64,000 nucleotides of DNA from Bidens hawaiensis (lineage: Eukaryota > Streptophyta > Magnoliopsida > Asterales > Asteraceae), in contig JAIQDT010000675.1 of NCBI GenBank assembly GCA_021521415.1, forward strand, positions 186,001 to 250,000, given 5' to 3'. The position numbers and the translations under genes are program-made. This document shows positions 1 through 9,996 of the stretch, one piece after another. Below the pieces are notes generated by a model. That model worked only from the letters and a program-made list of their open reading frames with translations. It was not told where the DNA came from and did no database searches. How positions within the stretch are numbered: the first letter of the stretch is position 1; every line of letters starts with the position of its first letter.

Positions 1-1213
1 TCGAAGAGTACTTACAACTTAATCAGACACTACGGGTCGAGGTCAACTCGGGGTGACTTGGGGAAAGCCAAATACGCTTTGAGAATAGATAGGAGGCATC
101 ATAATCTCTAAGTTATTGCCCACTTAAGTTTTGAGCTTAATTGAACTTAACCCGTATCACAGAAACTATGAAAACCATTTTAAGTTATTTACCTGCTTAC
201 AACATGTTTGTTTATGTCATAATACAGCTGAACACGGATCTGTGTGACAGTCACGTAATTAGTATGATTCCTGTTCGGATCTTTTCTAAAACATGGTAGT
301 CCCTATCGAGACTGAAATTTGATCCCTTGTACTTTATTTTTAAAAGTTTTTCTACTTATGTAGTTGTATTATTTTATACGTGGTTACTTGGTCTTGATCG
401 TATCATTTAACTCTTTATAGGATGTTTTTAAAACTTAATTGCAAATTGTTCAAATTATAGGGGTTTGTTTTGTAAATACCGGCGAACTTATCCTTAACTT
501 CGCCTGCAATAGGCGAAGTTATCCATAACTTCGCCTGGATAATTCTGACCCTATATAAAGAAGTTTTAAGGTCAAACTATTCATTATTTCAAAACCCGGC
601 GAACTTATCTTTCTGAAACCCTAAGCGAAGTTATATATCGACTCAATCTGTGTTATTCTTTTTCTCGATTCGAATCCGATTAAAGGTTTGTAGTGTCCTT
701 ATATCATATATTCACTGTCAATCGATGTTATCACAGGTCGATTCGACTCGTTTTGTGACCTCGGACTTTCGAAACCTTAACACCCGATTTTCAAACTTGT
801 TATTACGTGGTCATAATCTACTTGAACGTCTAAAACTTCATAAAATCATGTGTTTCGGAGTCCTAAATCTCCAAATTCACCAACTACACGTCGATTCGAA
901 AACCTAACTGTTGCCGATTCATATTCAGGCGAACTTACAGGTTAGGCGAAGTTATTCTTAACTTCGCCTGAGGTTTAACTTCGCCTGATAATTAATTATG
1001 TAACAGTATATGAGGCGATGTTGTGGTTAGGCGAAGTTATCATTAACTTCGCCTGGCCCTTTTTACTTAACAGTTAACAGACGAAGTTCAAGTTGAAGCG
1101 AAGTTGTTCTCAACTTCGCCCCACCTCTAACTTCGCCTATACAGAATAAATCACAACTTCGCTCATGGTAACAGGCGAACTTGTGATTTGCCTTGACGTT
1201 TATCTAACTTAGC
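1..1213 (+). repeat. Noncoding spacer between pol and additional ORF, with GGCGAAGTT palindromes
   Basis: No convincing gene lies here. From about 480 to 1190 the 9-mer GGCGAAGTT and its complement AACTTCGCC recur, often as back-to-back pairs that form near-perfect palindromes. The clearest are 512-535 (11-bp arms, 2-nt loop), 944-969 and 1029-1054 (11-bp arms, 4-nt loops). Looser variants occur near 600, 625, 1085-1120 and 1155-1190. The same motif is found in the LTRs and leader of this family. The small ORF at 650-907 has no recognisable features and probably is chance. Confidence 0.75.
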
Positions 1214-4126
1214 ATGTTTGTTGCAGAAATGGCAGCTGTAGCTGGAGCAGGTGGTGCAGGTGGTGATGACGGTGGAGATAACCAGCGACAGTTTTTCCCG
1301 GGGCACAACATGTATATCACACTGGACCCGGATGCGAGCGGTGTGGATGATTTCCGCGAGATCATCACATTTCTACTGCGCTCGCGTATATTCCACGCGA
1401 TTACTACAACACTGCCGATATCCTTGCCGAACATTGAGGATTTCTGGCAGACCGTGGAATATGACTGTCGTGTCGAGCCCCCGGTGATGCGTGCAACAGT
1501 CAACAATCAGATTGTTCAGTTCTTGTCTGAACAGATCCGGGTGGCTTTACAGTTCGGAGAAGAAACAAGAGACGATCCGACAGATTTTGTAGCTCCATTC
1601 CGAGATGGCGCGTTTTTAAGGATGGGATATTCTGGTCCCTTGGGGGATACGCAGAGACGCAAGGGGTTCTTGCTTGAACAGTGGCGCTTTCTCATGCATG
1701 TGATGATTGTGTGCATGTCAGGGAGAAAGGCTGGTACTGATGGTATGGGCGCGACCATGCAGTCGGCGATGACTGCTCTGACTTACAATAAGCGTTACAG
1801 CTTTAGTCAGATGGTCTTTTACGAGATAGATCGACAGAGAAGAGCGATGGTGCGTGAGAGATTTCTCATGTATCCAAGATTCCTCCAAATGATCTTGAAT
1901 CATGTTGCTCCAACGCTACCTCAGCGCCGTCCAATCAGATACGTTGAAAGTGTAAGTAAAAGGATCTTCGCTCAATGCAGATCATCCAGTGCGAGGAGCA
2001 AACCTAAGCTCCGTCCTCGACATACTCCACTTTTTGGGTACTTGATCAACCCAGAGTATGTTCCTGCTCGTGGGGACGAGTTTCGGGATCCTCAACCACA
2101 ACAGGCTGGTGCTTCTCAAGCTATACCTGCTGCTCCTGTTGTGTCACCGTAGGAGGATGTTGACCTTGATGCAGAGTTTGGTGGTCAAGGCTTCTTTGAT
2201 ATGGACCGGGTGGATCCTGTAGAGAATGTGCAAGTTTCGGTTGCACAGGTTACAAGTGTGAATGTTACTAGGACAGCTACAACGGTGGCTGATTCTGATT
2301 ATGATGATGAAGTGGTTGAAGCCAGACGAATTTTGGTAACACAAGAGAGGCTTCATGGGAAAAGAAAGAGAACTGATGATGACAGCGAGTCAGATTATGA
2401 GGAAGAAGTACAACAGTTGGTTCGCAGATCAAGAAGGGAACGAATAGGTGTAGTTTCGGGAGCTGGTGAGAGCTCAAGGGTGGTACGTTTCACTCCATCC
2501 GCACTGTCCGGTATGAGTATAGTTCCTTCATCATTACCAGTTACAAGGCCGAGCTCTACGGATGTTCCCGTGGTGGCTACCTCATCTGCTTTCGGCCTCC
2601 CACCCATTTCATTCCAACTATCGGCTCCGGAAATTGTATCGTTGCCGCCTCCAACTCTTACTCCAATGGAGGTCGTGGCAAGATTTATTGAGTCGACGGT
2701 TGTAGCGACTGCAGGGTTGTCAGCTACGTTACCACCTGCGGTTACGTGTACGCCTACTTCAGAAGTCCCGGTTACATTGGAAATCCCTCCTCAGTACACT
2801 CAAGATATATCACATGTGAGGTTTGATTTCGATGCAACCTTATCAGACTCAGAACGAATAGCAGCACTTGAACGGGTTGTGGCAGAACAATCAAGGGTGA
2901 ATCTTATCCAGACCCATGCTATTCAACGCCTAGTTGCATAGAATCAGATACAGTAGTCCCTGCTGATCGAACATGGCAAAATCATTGATGCTTTGAAGGA
3001 GTTCTTGGCATCTCAGGGGGAGACGAGCTGTAAAGGCGATGAGCTGAGGACTAAGAAGAGAAATGATCGAGACGATGATCCCAATGCATCGAAAGGTGCA
3101 GGTGGAGAGTTGCCAAGAACTGAACAAGCTCTTGGGACTTCCACAGCTCAGGGGGAGTCAACAAGTGCGGCTGACGGTACAGGTGATGAGATGGTGGTCG
3201 TGGATGTTGAGGAGATGGATGATGAGTTTGTAGGTGATGATGATGTACTACCAGTTGAAGAGATAGAGAAGATTGGTGCAGAGATTGTTATTGATACAGA
3301 GATTGAAGAGGGAGAGATAGTAGAAGAGAATATTGAGCATGAAATTCCAGATGTTGAGAAGGCAGATATGAGTAAAGAGATTGGAAGCGATGAGACTGAA
3401 TGGGAAGAGCAGCCAAGATGGAAAGAAGGCTATGCTCAGTGGTTTGTCAAAACGAAGAAACCGGCGGTCCCTACTATGTTTAAGAAGAGTTACAACATTA
3501 AAGGTTATGCTGAAGCGAAGAAAGGGATTATTTGCTGGATATATGATGAGCAATTGAGGCTCTTCGTGATTAAAAGGTATGATGGTGTTCAGTACTTCAA
3601 AAGGATGTTGAGATCGTTGAACACGTTGCCAGAGTGTGAAGTGAAAGACTTAGCCAGATTGGGATTGATAAACAGAAGTGATGATAATATGGCTAGATTT
3701 ATTGGTAAGATTGTTTGGAAAGAGAGTATAAAAGAGAAGAAGTTTGAGCTGTTGAAACCACAAAAGGGAAAACTGATTGAAGACAAAGATAGAGGTTTGA
3801 GAGCTGATGGCAAGCCTTGGATGATTATGAAGTATAAGCCTATCCGGTGTTTGAAAGAAGTGCAGATGAAACTAATGCCCAAGGATGTGCTCAAAGACCT
3901 GAAGTGGTGGTATGTAGATTGTGAAACAGCTGAAGCAGTAATGGAAGACGAAGATGAACAAGAGCTGCTTAGAGTGTATGATCCGATGCATCTAGTGAAC
4001 TTGTCTCAAGCTGATCTGCAGGTGCTGAATGATAAGAAGATATTTTATATTCCTGCTTGGAAAGACGAAGCGAGGAAATATCAAAGAATAGTATCGGTTT
4101 GTGTACGAGAAGGAGTGCATGCTTAA
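1214..4126 (+). pseudogene. Copia additional ORF (env position), interrupted by three TAG codons
   Basis: One reading frame of 971 codons lies between pol and the 3' LTR, the position where some copia lineages carry an env-like ORF. It is broken only by TAG at 2150, 2939 and 2954; the pieces 1214-2152, 2201-2941 and 2993-4126 are all in the same frame. An ATG at 1229 is an alternative start. Residues about 30-220 match a conserved block I recall from Asteraceae proteins labelled 'synaptobrevin, longin-like domain' (FWQTVEYD, QWRFLMHVMIVCMS, YSFSQMVFYEI). That label is probably an annotation artefact. The middle is Ser/Thr/Pro/Val-rich with a basic patch (KRKR near residue 380). The C-terminal third is acidic and then a compact charged region. 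I see no signal peptide or clear transmembrane helix. Function is unknown. Confidence 0.8.
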
Positions 4127-4195
4127 AGATGAAGATACAAGATTGTTGATGATTACAAGACACGTGTTTGAAGATAAAGATATGAAGCTACTGCC

Positions 4196-4204
4196 AAGGG
4201 GGAG
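4196..4204 (+). other. Polypurine tract of Copia-1
   Basis: AAGGGGGAG lies two bases before the 3' LTR start TGTTGG. This is the expected plus-strand primer site for reverse transcription and fixes the LTR boundary. Confidence 0.85.
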
Positions 4205-4206
4205 TC

Positions 4207-4644
4207 TGTTGGTGCATGATGTCAGTAATTCAGTGTCTAGTGTCTGTAATCGAGTCAGTTGGATTTGTGTTATGTTTGTAAGCGAAGTTCTCACAAGTTC
4301 GCTTGTTATAGGCGAACTTGTGGAACAAGCGAAGTTAGGAACAACTTCGCCTGAACATGCCAGGCGAAGTTGTCGCCTTTATATACGGCTAGGTTACGGC
4401 TGTGTTTATCATTCACAGAAGTTATTATCGTAAGAAGTCATTATTCAAGTTTAGAGAGTTGTAACGAGTCAGAGAGTTTGTGTGATCAGAGAATCACGTG
4501 TTTCCGGTTGCAATATAACGTGTGTTTGTTTATTGTAACGTGTGTTCGATTGTATCTCGTCTTCTACGCTCGTAACGTCTTACGTAGGGATTCCGCACCT
4601 ACGTAGAACGAGATATTCCATGTAGATCCGGCTGGGAACCTACA
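4207..4644 (+). repeat. 3' LTR of Copia-1 (438 bp)
   Basis: It starts TGTTGGTGCATGATG and ends GGGAACCTACA, the same ends as the LTR at 62582-62992, where a methionine-tRNA primer site follows. It holds a TATA-like box (TTTATATA, 4378-4385) and at least four copies of the GCGAAGTT/AACTTCGC motif between 4280 and 4373. The terminal AACGTCTTACGTAGG block near 4575 is shared with the 62.6-kb LTR. Confidence 0.92.
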
Positions 4645-5349
4645 CTAACTGAAAACGTTCTTCCTTCTCGGACCGGGATTACAATGGGAAGCGGGTTCGT
4701 GGCCACTTGTGGAATGAAGTGGCTTTGAACCCCCCGAATGGGCGGTGGAACAAATGCCCTCGGATCCCCATCATCGAACTTATATTCGGGAAACTGTGGC
4801 TCGGGAATCTCATCTCGTCTTTGGGCTCGGCGGTTTCTCGGTTGTTGAATGGGAGGGGGTTGTTGTTGTGGTCTTCTATAATACTGACACCCCCCCCCCC
4901 CGATCATCCTCCATCTCTTTTTCATCCTTAAACTCATCAAAATCGTCAAATCCCCTCCGCCGATCATACTCGAACTCAACTCTATTATGCGGTGGTTCAA
5001 ACCTGATTAAACGATCATCTCTCATTTGATATCTTCTTTGAGCTCTCGGGTTTTGGTTTTGGTGAATGGGTGGGTTGAATGGTGTTAGGTCATGGATTGG
5101 TGGGTTTTGTGGAATGTTTTGTGGGATTTTTGGTGGAATGGGTTGTTCTCGATTGTGTGGCGAGTTAAGGTTATCGGGTTGAAACGCGAGTGGAACCGGG
5201 TATGGGTTATCTTCTTGATGATTCATGTCTTCTTCTTTCGGTATCGAAGTTTCACCCCTTCTTTGTTTTGCTCGGTTTCTTCTCGCGGCTTTCTCAGCCT
5301 CGGGATCAAACTTCAACACCTCCTTGTCTCGAGCAAACCTCATATGCAT
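4645..5349 (-). pseudogene. Athila gag, N-terminal fragment
   Basis: The start MHMRFARDKEVLKFDPEAE and the following AARRNRAKQRR are typical of Athila gag N-termini. The protein is Pro/Asn/Gln-rich. The frame is open from 5349 down to a run of twelve C at 4890-4901, then shifts; the next frame carries on with RRPQQQPPPIQQPRNRRAQR and PEPQFPEYKFDDGDPRAF. The homopolymer is the obvious place for a slippage frameshift, or for a sequencing error. The fragment ends at the Copia-1 insertion, so about 235 codons remain and the core capsid domain is missing here. Confidence 0.78.
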
Positions 5350-5472
5350 CAACCTAATAGATTAACTGCACACCACAAACAAGCACACCCCACGTAAAAT
5401 CAACGAAGAAAAGAATTTAAACTAAATTACGCTAATTTAAACTAAACTAAACTAGCACTAAGCGCGTTGAGT

Positions 5473-5489
5473 CCCCGACAACGGCGCCA
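5473..5489 (-). other. Athila primer-binding site (tRNA-Asp type)
   Basis: On the minus strand it reads TGGCGCCGTTGTCGGGG, three bases after the LTR end. It is complementary, with one mismatch as I recall the tRNA, to the 3' end of plant tRNA-Asp. This is the standard primer of Athila elements and sets both lineage and strand. Confidence 0.88.
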
Positions 5490-5492
5490 TTT

Positions 5493-6693
5493 TGACATAG
5501 GCTGTCGCGATCTACTCAAAAACAATTAATTAAAGACTTAAATACCTATAACTAGTACGGGTAAGTAAGGTCGCTCCACAGGGACTCAAGGAAAGTGCAA
5601 GTATAATATGACTAAATTAATTAATTAATTAAGGCGAACAGACGATGTCAAGCGGTTTTAGAAAAAGATTTAATTAAAACTAATTATTACTTAAAAATAT
5701 TTGTAAACAATATTAATTAAAAGTATTCATTCTAGGTTCGGGTAATATGACATTCAACTTAATCACATATTTACTTGTCTTGATTGCGCAGTAATTACTA
5801 GACCTAGTAGTTTGATTGTGATGACAAACGATACCCTAACCGAATTGTTGACACAATTGAACTCGATCTACACAATTACCAATTTATATTTTATGACAAC
5901 TAATTAAGTAGCATGAACTGATGATTATAAGTTCAATGACACAAGAACCGAACCCTAAGTGTTGATGAACAAAACCAAACAAGTGATGCACTAATCAATA
6001 ATCGCAAATATAAATTGTTTAAACAACCAAGCAATCAATTAAACAAGATAAAAGCAATAACTCAAATCAAGTTCACAACTTTAAGCATAGCAAATCTGGT
6101 CTTGAGAGAAATTACACAAAACCCTAGCCTAGAATGAACAAAGGACTTAGCCGAACATAATCATAATGTCAAAACACTTATCTTTGATGAACATGCAAAC
6201 CCTAGATGAACCGGAAGCTTCGAGATGGCTGAAAGTCGCCCTAGAACACCTCTTCTGCCTCTGGAAGTCGATATTAGCCGAATGGGGAGGTTAAAGGGTT
6301 TATATAAGGCAAACATAAAATTTTGGCCGACTTAAGCATCTTCGCGATGTCCTGGCTTGCTTCTTCGCGTATTGCGAAGGACAAAATAGTTGTGGCCGAT
6401 TTTCTGCAACTTCACGTATCGCGAAGTTGCCCTTCTTTGCATCTTCGTGTATCGCGAAGATGTAACTTTTCAGCATTTTTTATTTTCTTTTCTTGACTGC
6501 CTCGTGATGCGTGCACTTCCAATCTTTCACTTCTCGATCTTCATTCCAAGTCCGTAAATATCCTCGTTAAGCTCCAAAGCTTCCAATATCCTGAAACACG
6601 TAAACAATGCTTGAAGTACCAATGTTCATTCATTTATTTACCTAAATATAACTAATTAATATATAATAATAACTAACTTTTACCCAACCATCA
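5493..6693 (-). repeat. 5' LTR of the Athila element (1201 bp)
   Basis: On the minus strand it starts TGATGGTTGGG and ends GCCTATGTCA. It aligns along its whole length with the solo LTR at 28655-29801. It contains short palindromes of the form CTTCGCG-TAT-CGCGAAG at about 6360-6460. No gene is present. Confidence 0.88.
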
Positions 6694-8337
6694 GGATTTC
6701 TATCGGTATCCCGATCCTTTTTCTTTCCCATGATATCTTTCAAGTATCCTTTGCTTAATAAATGACTGATCTCTTTTCGCAAAGCGATACAATCTTCTTG
6801 TTACATTACCAAAATCCTCATGATAGGCGCACCACTTCGATTTATCTTTCCAAGTGGACTTCTTGTCATTTTTCCTGGGCCAGCGAGCTTTAACTCCAAG
6901 ATCCTGCATTGCACACATTAGTCCAGATGTATCAACAGAAAAAGAGTATTCAAATAATTGAGGATAATCATCGCCATCTTTTTCATCTACAGCATTTACT
7001 CTTTTGTCAAACTTAGCATATGGCTTATTTTTTTACGATTTGAAAGAAAAAGATTCAGACTTCCTGTTAGTTTTATTATAGATGGAAGGTGTTTCAGCCT
7101 TCTTCTGTATCAATTTATAGATGGAAGGTGTTTCAGCCTTCTTCTGTATCAATTTATCCTCTTCGAGCCTGATATATCTCAGAGCCCAGTTTTTAACTTC
7201 ATCCAAATTTCTACATGGGTTCATCACAAGATCCTCATAAAAAGGTGAATCCTTACTTTAACCCATTTTGAAAGCTTGGACGATGGTGGCTACATCCAAA
7301 TTGGGTATTTCCAAGGATTCTCTACCAAACCTGCTCACATAATCCCTAAGCGTTTCATCATTATTTTGGACAACCCTTTCTAAGTCGTTAGTTAGACGTT
7401 CAAAGGTTCTGCTGCAAGAAAACTGGTTATTAAATAAATTAATTAAAAGAGAGAATGAAGTTATTGAGTATGCCGGGACGTTCAACAGCCATTTCAATGC
7501 AGCTCCTGTAAGAGTGGAACCAAATCCCTTGCACAAGCATGCTTCTTTGAGATCCATAGGAATGGGATTGATCTCCATTCTTTCTCTATATTAAGCGATA
7601 TGCTCTTCAAGATCAGTAGTTCCATCATAAAGCTTCATCTTAGGCATCTGGAACCACTTCGGGATCTCAGCATCACAGATAGGAGGTGCGATTTTCGAGA
7701 TCCTGTTAATGGCAGTAGACATTTTTGGTATAGATTGTACCACTCCTGGTACACTAGCTATCATATCCCGAAATTTGTGCATCTCCTTTGCTATAGCTGG
7801 GGATATCTCAATATCCTGCAAAACTCCAATATTATTAGCAGGTAAATCATTATTCAGATTCGAGGATCCCGATATGTTTCCGGGATCCCTAGTTGTGGTA
7901 ACCCTTGTAGTCCCTGTTGGGCCACTCGACATAAAGCCAGGCTGTACCGAGAGGAGATTGGTTGAGGATCTTGGAGTCTCATAGTCCAGGATCCTGGGAT
8001 GCAATGGAGTGAGCGATGTTTGCACTGAGTTTCTTGACTCCATCCTGATCTTTTCCATTTCATTTAACAGCATTTGCTGGGTCTTTTGCTGGTCCTTCAT
8101 CTGTTGTTGGACTTAGGAAAACGTCGTAAGGATGTCATGTTGGAAATAAGGAATGGAGCATCAATCGATAATGTCCCCAGTCTGAAGGATGAAGATCCTA
8201 TAGTTGTGGTGTTAGTAGTTGGAGCAGCAGTCAATGGAGGGGGTGTAAAGTGCACACCAGATAACGAAGCAGGAATCGAAGAAGAAGATTGGTTGGATCA
8301 CGAGGTTATGATGCTTGTTTTATGCTGAAGATAATTT
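6694..8337 (-). pseudogene. Gypsy-B2 gag, frameshifted
   Basis: Pieces in several minus frames line up with the gag of Gypsy-B1. From the N-terminus these are a Ser/Thr/Pro-rich start (about 8330-8110), 8100-7591 ending MPKMKLYDGTTDLEEHIA, 7578-7258 (LCKGFGSTLTGAALKWL, then SCSRTFERLTNDL), 7227-7033 (PCRNLDEVKNWALRY), and 6918-6700 with WCAYHEDFGN, the zinc-knuckle region. The capsid part is the Retrotrans_gag type. The knuckle has lost its normal spacing through frameshifts. A 39-bp in-frame duplication (unit repeated at 7081 and 7120) doubles KLIQKKAETPSIY. Confidence 0.78.
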
Positions 8338-8703
8338 CAGTATTTTGACAAACAGTGTTGGGATAGCAAGAATAATGACAAAAACAACTTCAAGATAATG
8401 ACGAAATAAAGAATGCAAGTCACAAAATGTTACGAGGAAAGCCCTTGATCATAAGTGATCTCCGGCATAAAACATCGGGAGGTGACAAGAGCCACTCTGT
8501 CTCAGACAATTGTATAAATAAAAGTAATTAGCTACAATACAAGAGATTGAATCAATTGATATACTAAGTGTGTGAAATAAATAAAAGAATTAAGTATTGC
8601 TGTGATCTCTACGTGTTTGCGACTAAGTGTGTAAAAAGTAAAAATACAATGTCCCTCTTAATCGATCGTCCTCCTCTACTTATAGAAGGAAAGTACAACG
8701 GCT
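8338..8703 (-). other. Unassigned leader-like stretch of Gypsy-B2
   Basis: It lies between the gag start and the part of the LTR that matches Gypsy-B1. The minus strand has a TATA-like box (CTATAAGTAG near 8680), but I find no primer-binding site. The matching position in Gypsy-B1 has only an 80-bp leader. It may be an LTR end of a different subfamily or a rearranged leader. No gene is seen. Confidence 0.4.
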
Positions 8704-9010
8704 TGTTTTGGGTAAAAATCAACAAGTGCAATTTCATAACCAAATTACGAAGTGACGTTTGGTGCTTGATTGAAGTGAACATAGAAATGCAACAACACAA
8801 GGATTTGTTGCAAGGAAAAAACCCGTTATCCTGAGGATAACAAGAAAAAAACCCCGGACGGTGAAAACTATCACCACCAGTTTATTAATAATTGAAATCG
8901 GTTACAAGTGGTGGAGCTATCTGGATCGTGCTACAGAATGTTGCTATATCTAGAGTGTAAGTTGTGTCTTACGGGATCTAAACAGCACCTATATATATAT
9001 AGTTACAAGA

Positions 9011-9015
9011 AGGAT
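9011..9015. other. Target-site duplication of Copia-2 (left copy)
   Basis: AGGAT directly precedes the 5' LTR and is repeated at 17007-17011 directly after the 3' LTR. This shows Copia-2 as a single insertion into the Gypsy-B2 LTR. Confidence 0.92.
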
Positions 9016-9388
9016 TGTTGGGCTATATTTATGGTTTATGCTTTATTTATTAGACGTAGTTTTTGGGCTTAATTGGGCTAATATATGTAAACCGAAATCT
9101 TGATTTCGGTGGGCTTTACTTTGTCTTGGGCCTAGGTTGGTCGTCTATATATATGATGTATGTAACTCATTGTAGGGTTGGTTGGTTCTAGGTTGTTCGT
9201 CCATTATTATTCAATCGTGTAAGTTAAGGGCTTAAGCACCCGACGTATAATATACGTGTGTTTTGAAGCTTCTTCATTGTGTTTGGTGTGTTCTTAATCG
9301 TTTCTCATAGAATCAACATAGTGGTTAGTTTCCGCCTAACCATTAAGTATATTGATATCGCAGTGAAAGATCCGTCACGGGACTTACA
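9016..9388 (+). repeat. 5' LTR of Copia-2 (373 bp)
   Basis: It starts TGTTGGGCTATATTTATGG and ends CGGGACTTACA. It pairs with 16635-17006. TATATATATG near 9150 may be the TATA region. Confidence 0.93.
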
Positions 9389-9390
9389 AT

Positions 9391-9402
9391 TGGTATTAGA
9401 GC
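9391..9402 (+). other. Copia-2 primer-binding site (initiator tRNA-Met type)
   Basis: TGGTATTAGAGC lies two bases after the LTR. The usual copia site is TGGTATCAGAGC, so there is one C-to-T change. Confidence 0.88.
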
Positions 9403-9996
9403 CTATAGACCTATTCTAGGCTCGGTCATCGGTGATATCAAGGATTCTATTTTTTATCTAAGAAGGTTTCTCGTGTTGAAGGTTTCTGGATCTCGAAGAA
9501 GGGTGTTCTTCGGGTGAGGAAGGCTGAATTCAGAATAGATTTTGGTATATCTTGCATTTAATTTGAATCCCATCTTTCTCGGGATTTAGTTAAATATTCA
9601 AGAATTACCATATCTTTGTCTATTCTTAGTTCTCCGGTTGAATTTGAAGTTTTCGGGAAGATTTCAAAGTTCACGGTCTGCAGTCAAGGTTTTCAGGGGC
9701 ATTCTCAAGTTCTCTGACTAAAGTTATTGTTCTCGGGTTCAATTCGTCATTCTCGGGAAAGTTTCGACAGTTCTCGGTGGTTTTTTTTGTTTTATGGAAG
9801 TTTCGGTGTTCTCTAGTGGATTTCAGCATTCTCGGGAAGTATTCTGTGTTCTCGGGCAAATTACAGAGTTCTAGGATTGTTTTGCTTGTTTTCGGTTAAA
9901 TTTCAACGTTCTCGGCTACTTTTCAAGGTTCTCGGTTACTTGTAAGGTTCTCGGGTTTCTGGTTTCGTTGGGCCCACCTTAGTTGGGCTTTGGATT
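9403..9996 (+). repeat. Copia-2 leader with dispersed GTTCTCGG motifs
   Basis: From about 9625 to 9960 the 8-mer GTTCTCGG and near variants occur some eleven to thirteen times, spaced about 15-40 bp. The motif returns in the spacer before the additional ORF (13628 and 13643). No gene is seen. The layout parallels the GGCGAAGTT motif of Copia-1/3. Confidence 0.7.

Larger units (their letters stand above)
1..4644 (+). mobile_element. Copia-1: 3' part of a Ty1/copia LTR retrotransposon
   Basis: This is the right-hand end of a copia element whose gag-pol lies left of the window. In order it shows a noncoding stretch after pol, a long additional ORF, a polypurine tract and the 3' LTR. Positions 1-470 resemble 13040-13480 in Copia-2, which there follows the RNase H end of pol, so the window opens just downstream of pol. 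The LTR matches the 5' LTR at 62582-62992, so this element and Copia-3 belong to one family. It sits in the Athila gag that resumes at 4645. The 5 bp after the LTR (CTAAC) should be the target duplication, but the left copy is outside the window. Confidence 0.88.
4645..6693 (-). mobile_element. Athila-type Ty3/gypsy element, 5' part, minus strand
   Basis: Read on the minus strand: 5' LTR (6693 to 5493), aspartate-tRNA primer site, short leader, then the N-terminal part of gag, cut at 4645 by Copia-1. The rest of the element lies outside the window on the left. On its right side it abuts the gag of Gypsy-B2 at 6694; GGATT (6694-6698) is the expected target duplication. A solo LTR of the same family is at 28655-29801. 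Confidence 0.85.

Noticed and set aside
650..907. 85-codon plus-strand ORF in the Copia-1 spacer
   Set aside because: No recognisable motif, and it lies in the noncoding palindrome-rich region; probably chance.
1214..2152. Host synaptobrevin/longin protein
   Set aside because: The remembered label of similar proteins is misleading; position before a polypurine tract and LTR shows it is a retrotransposon ORF.
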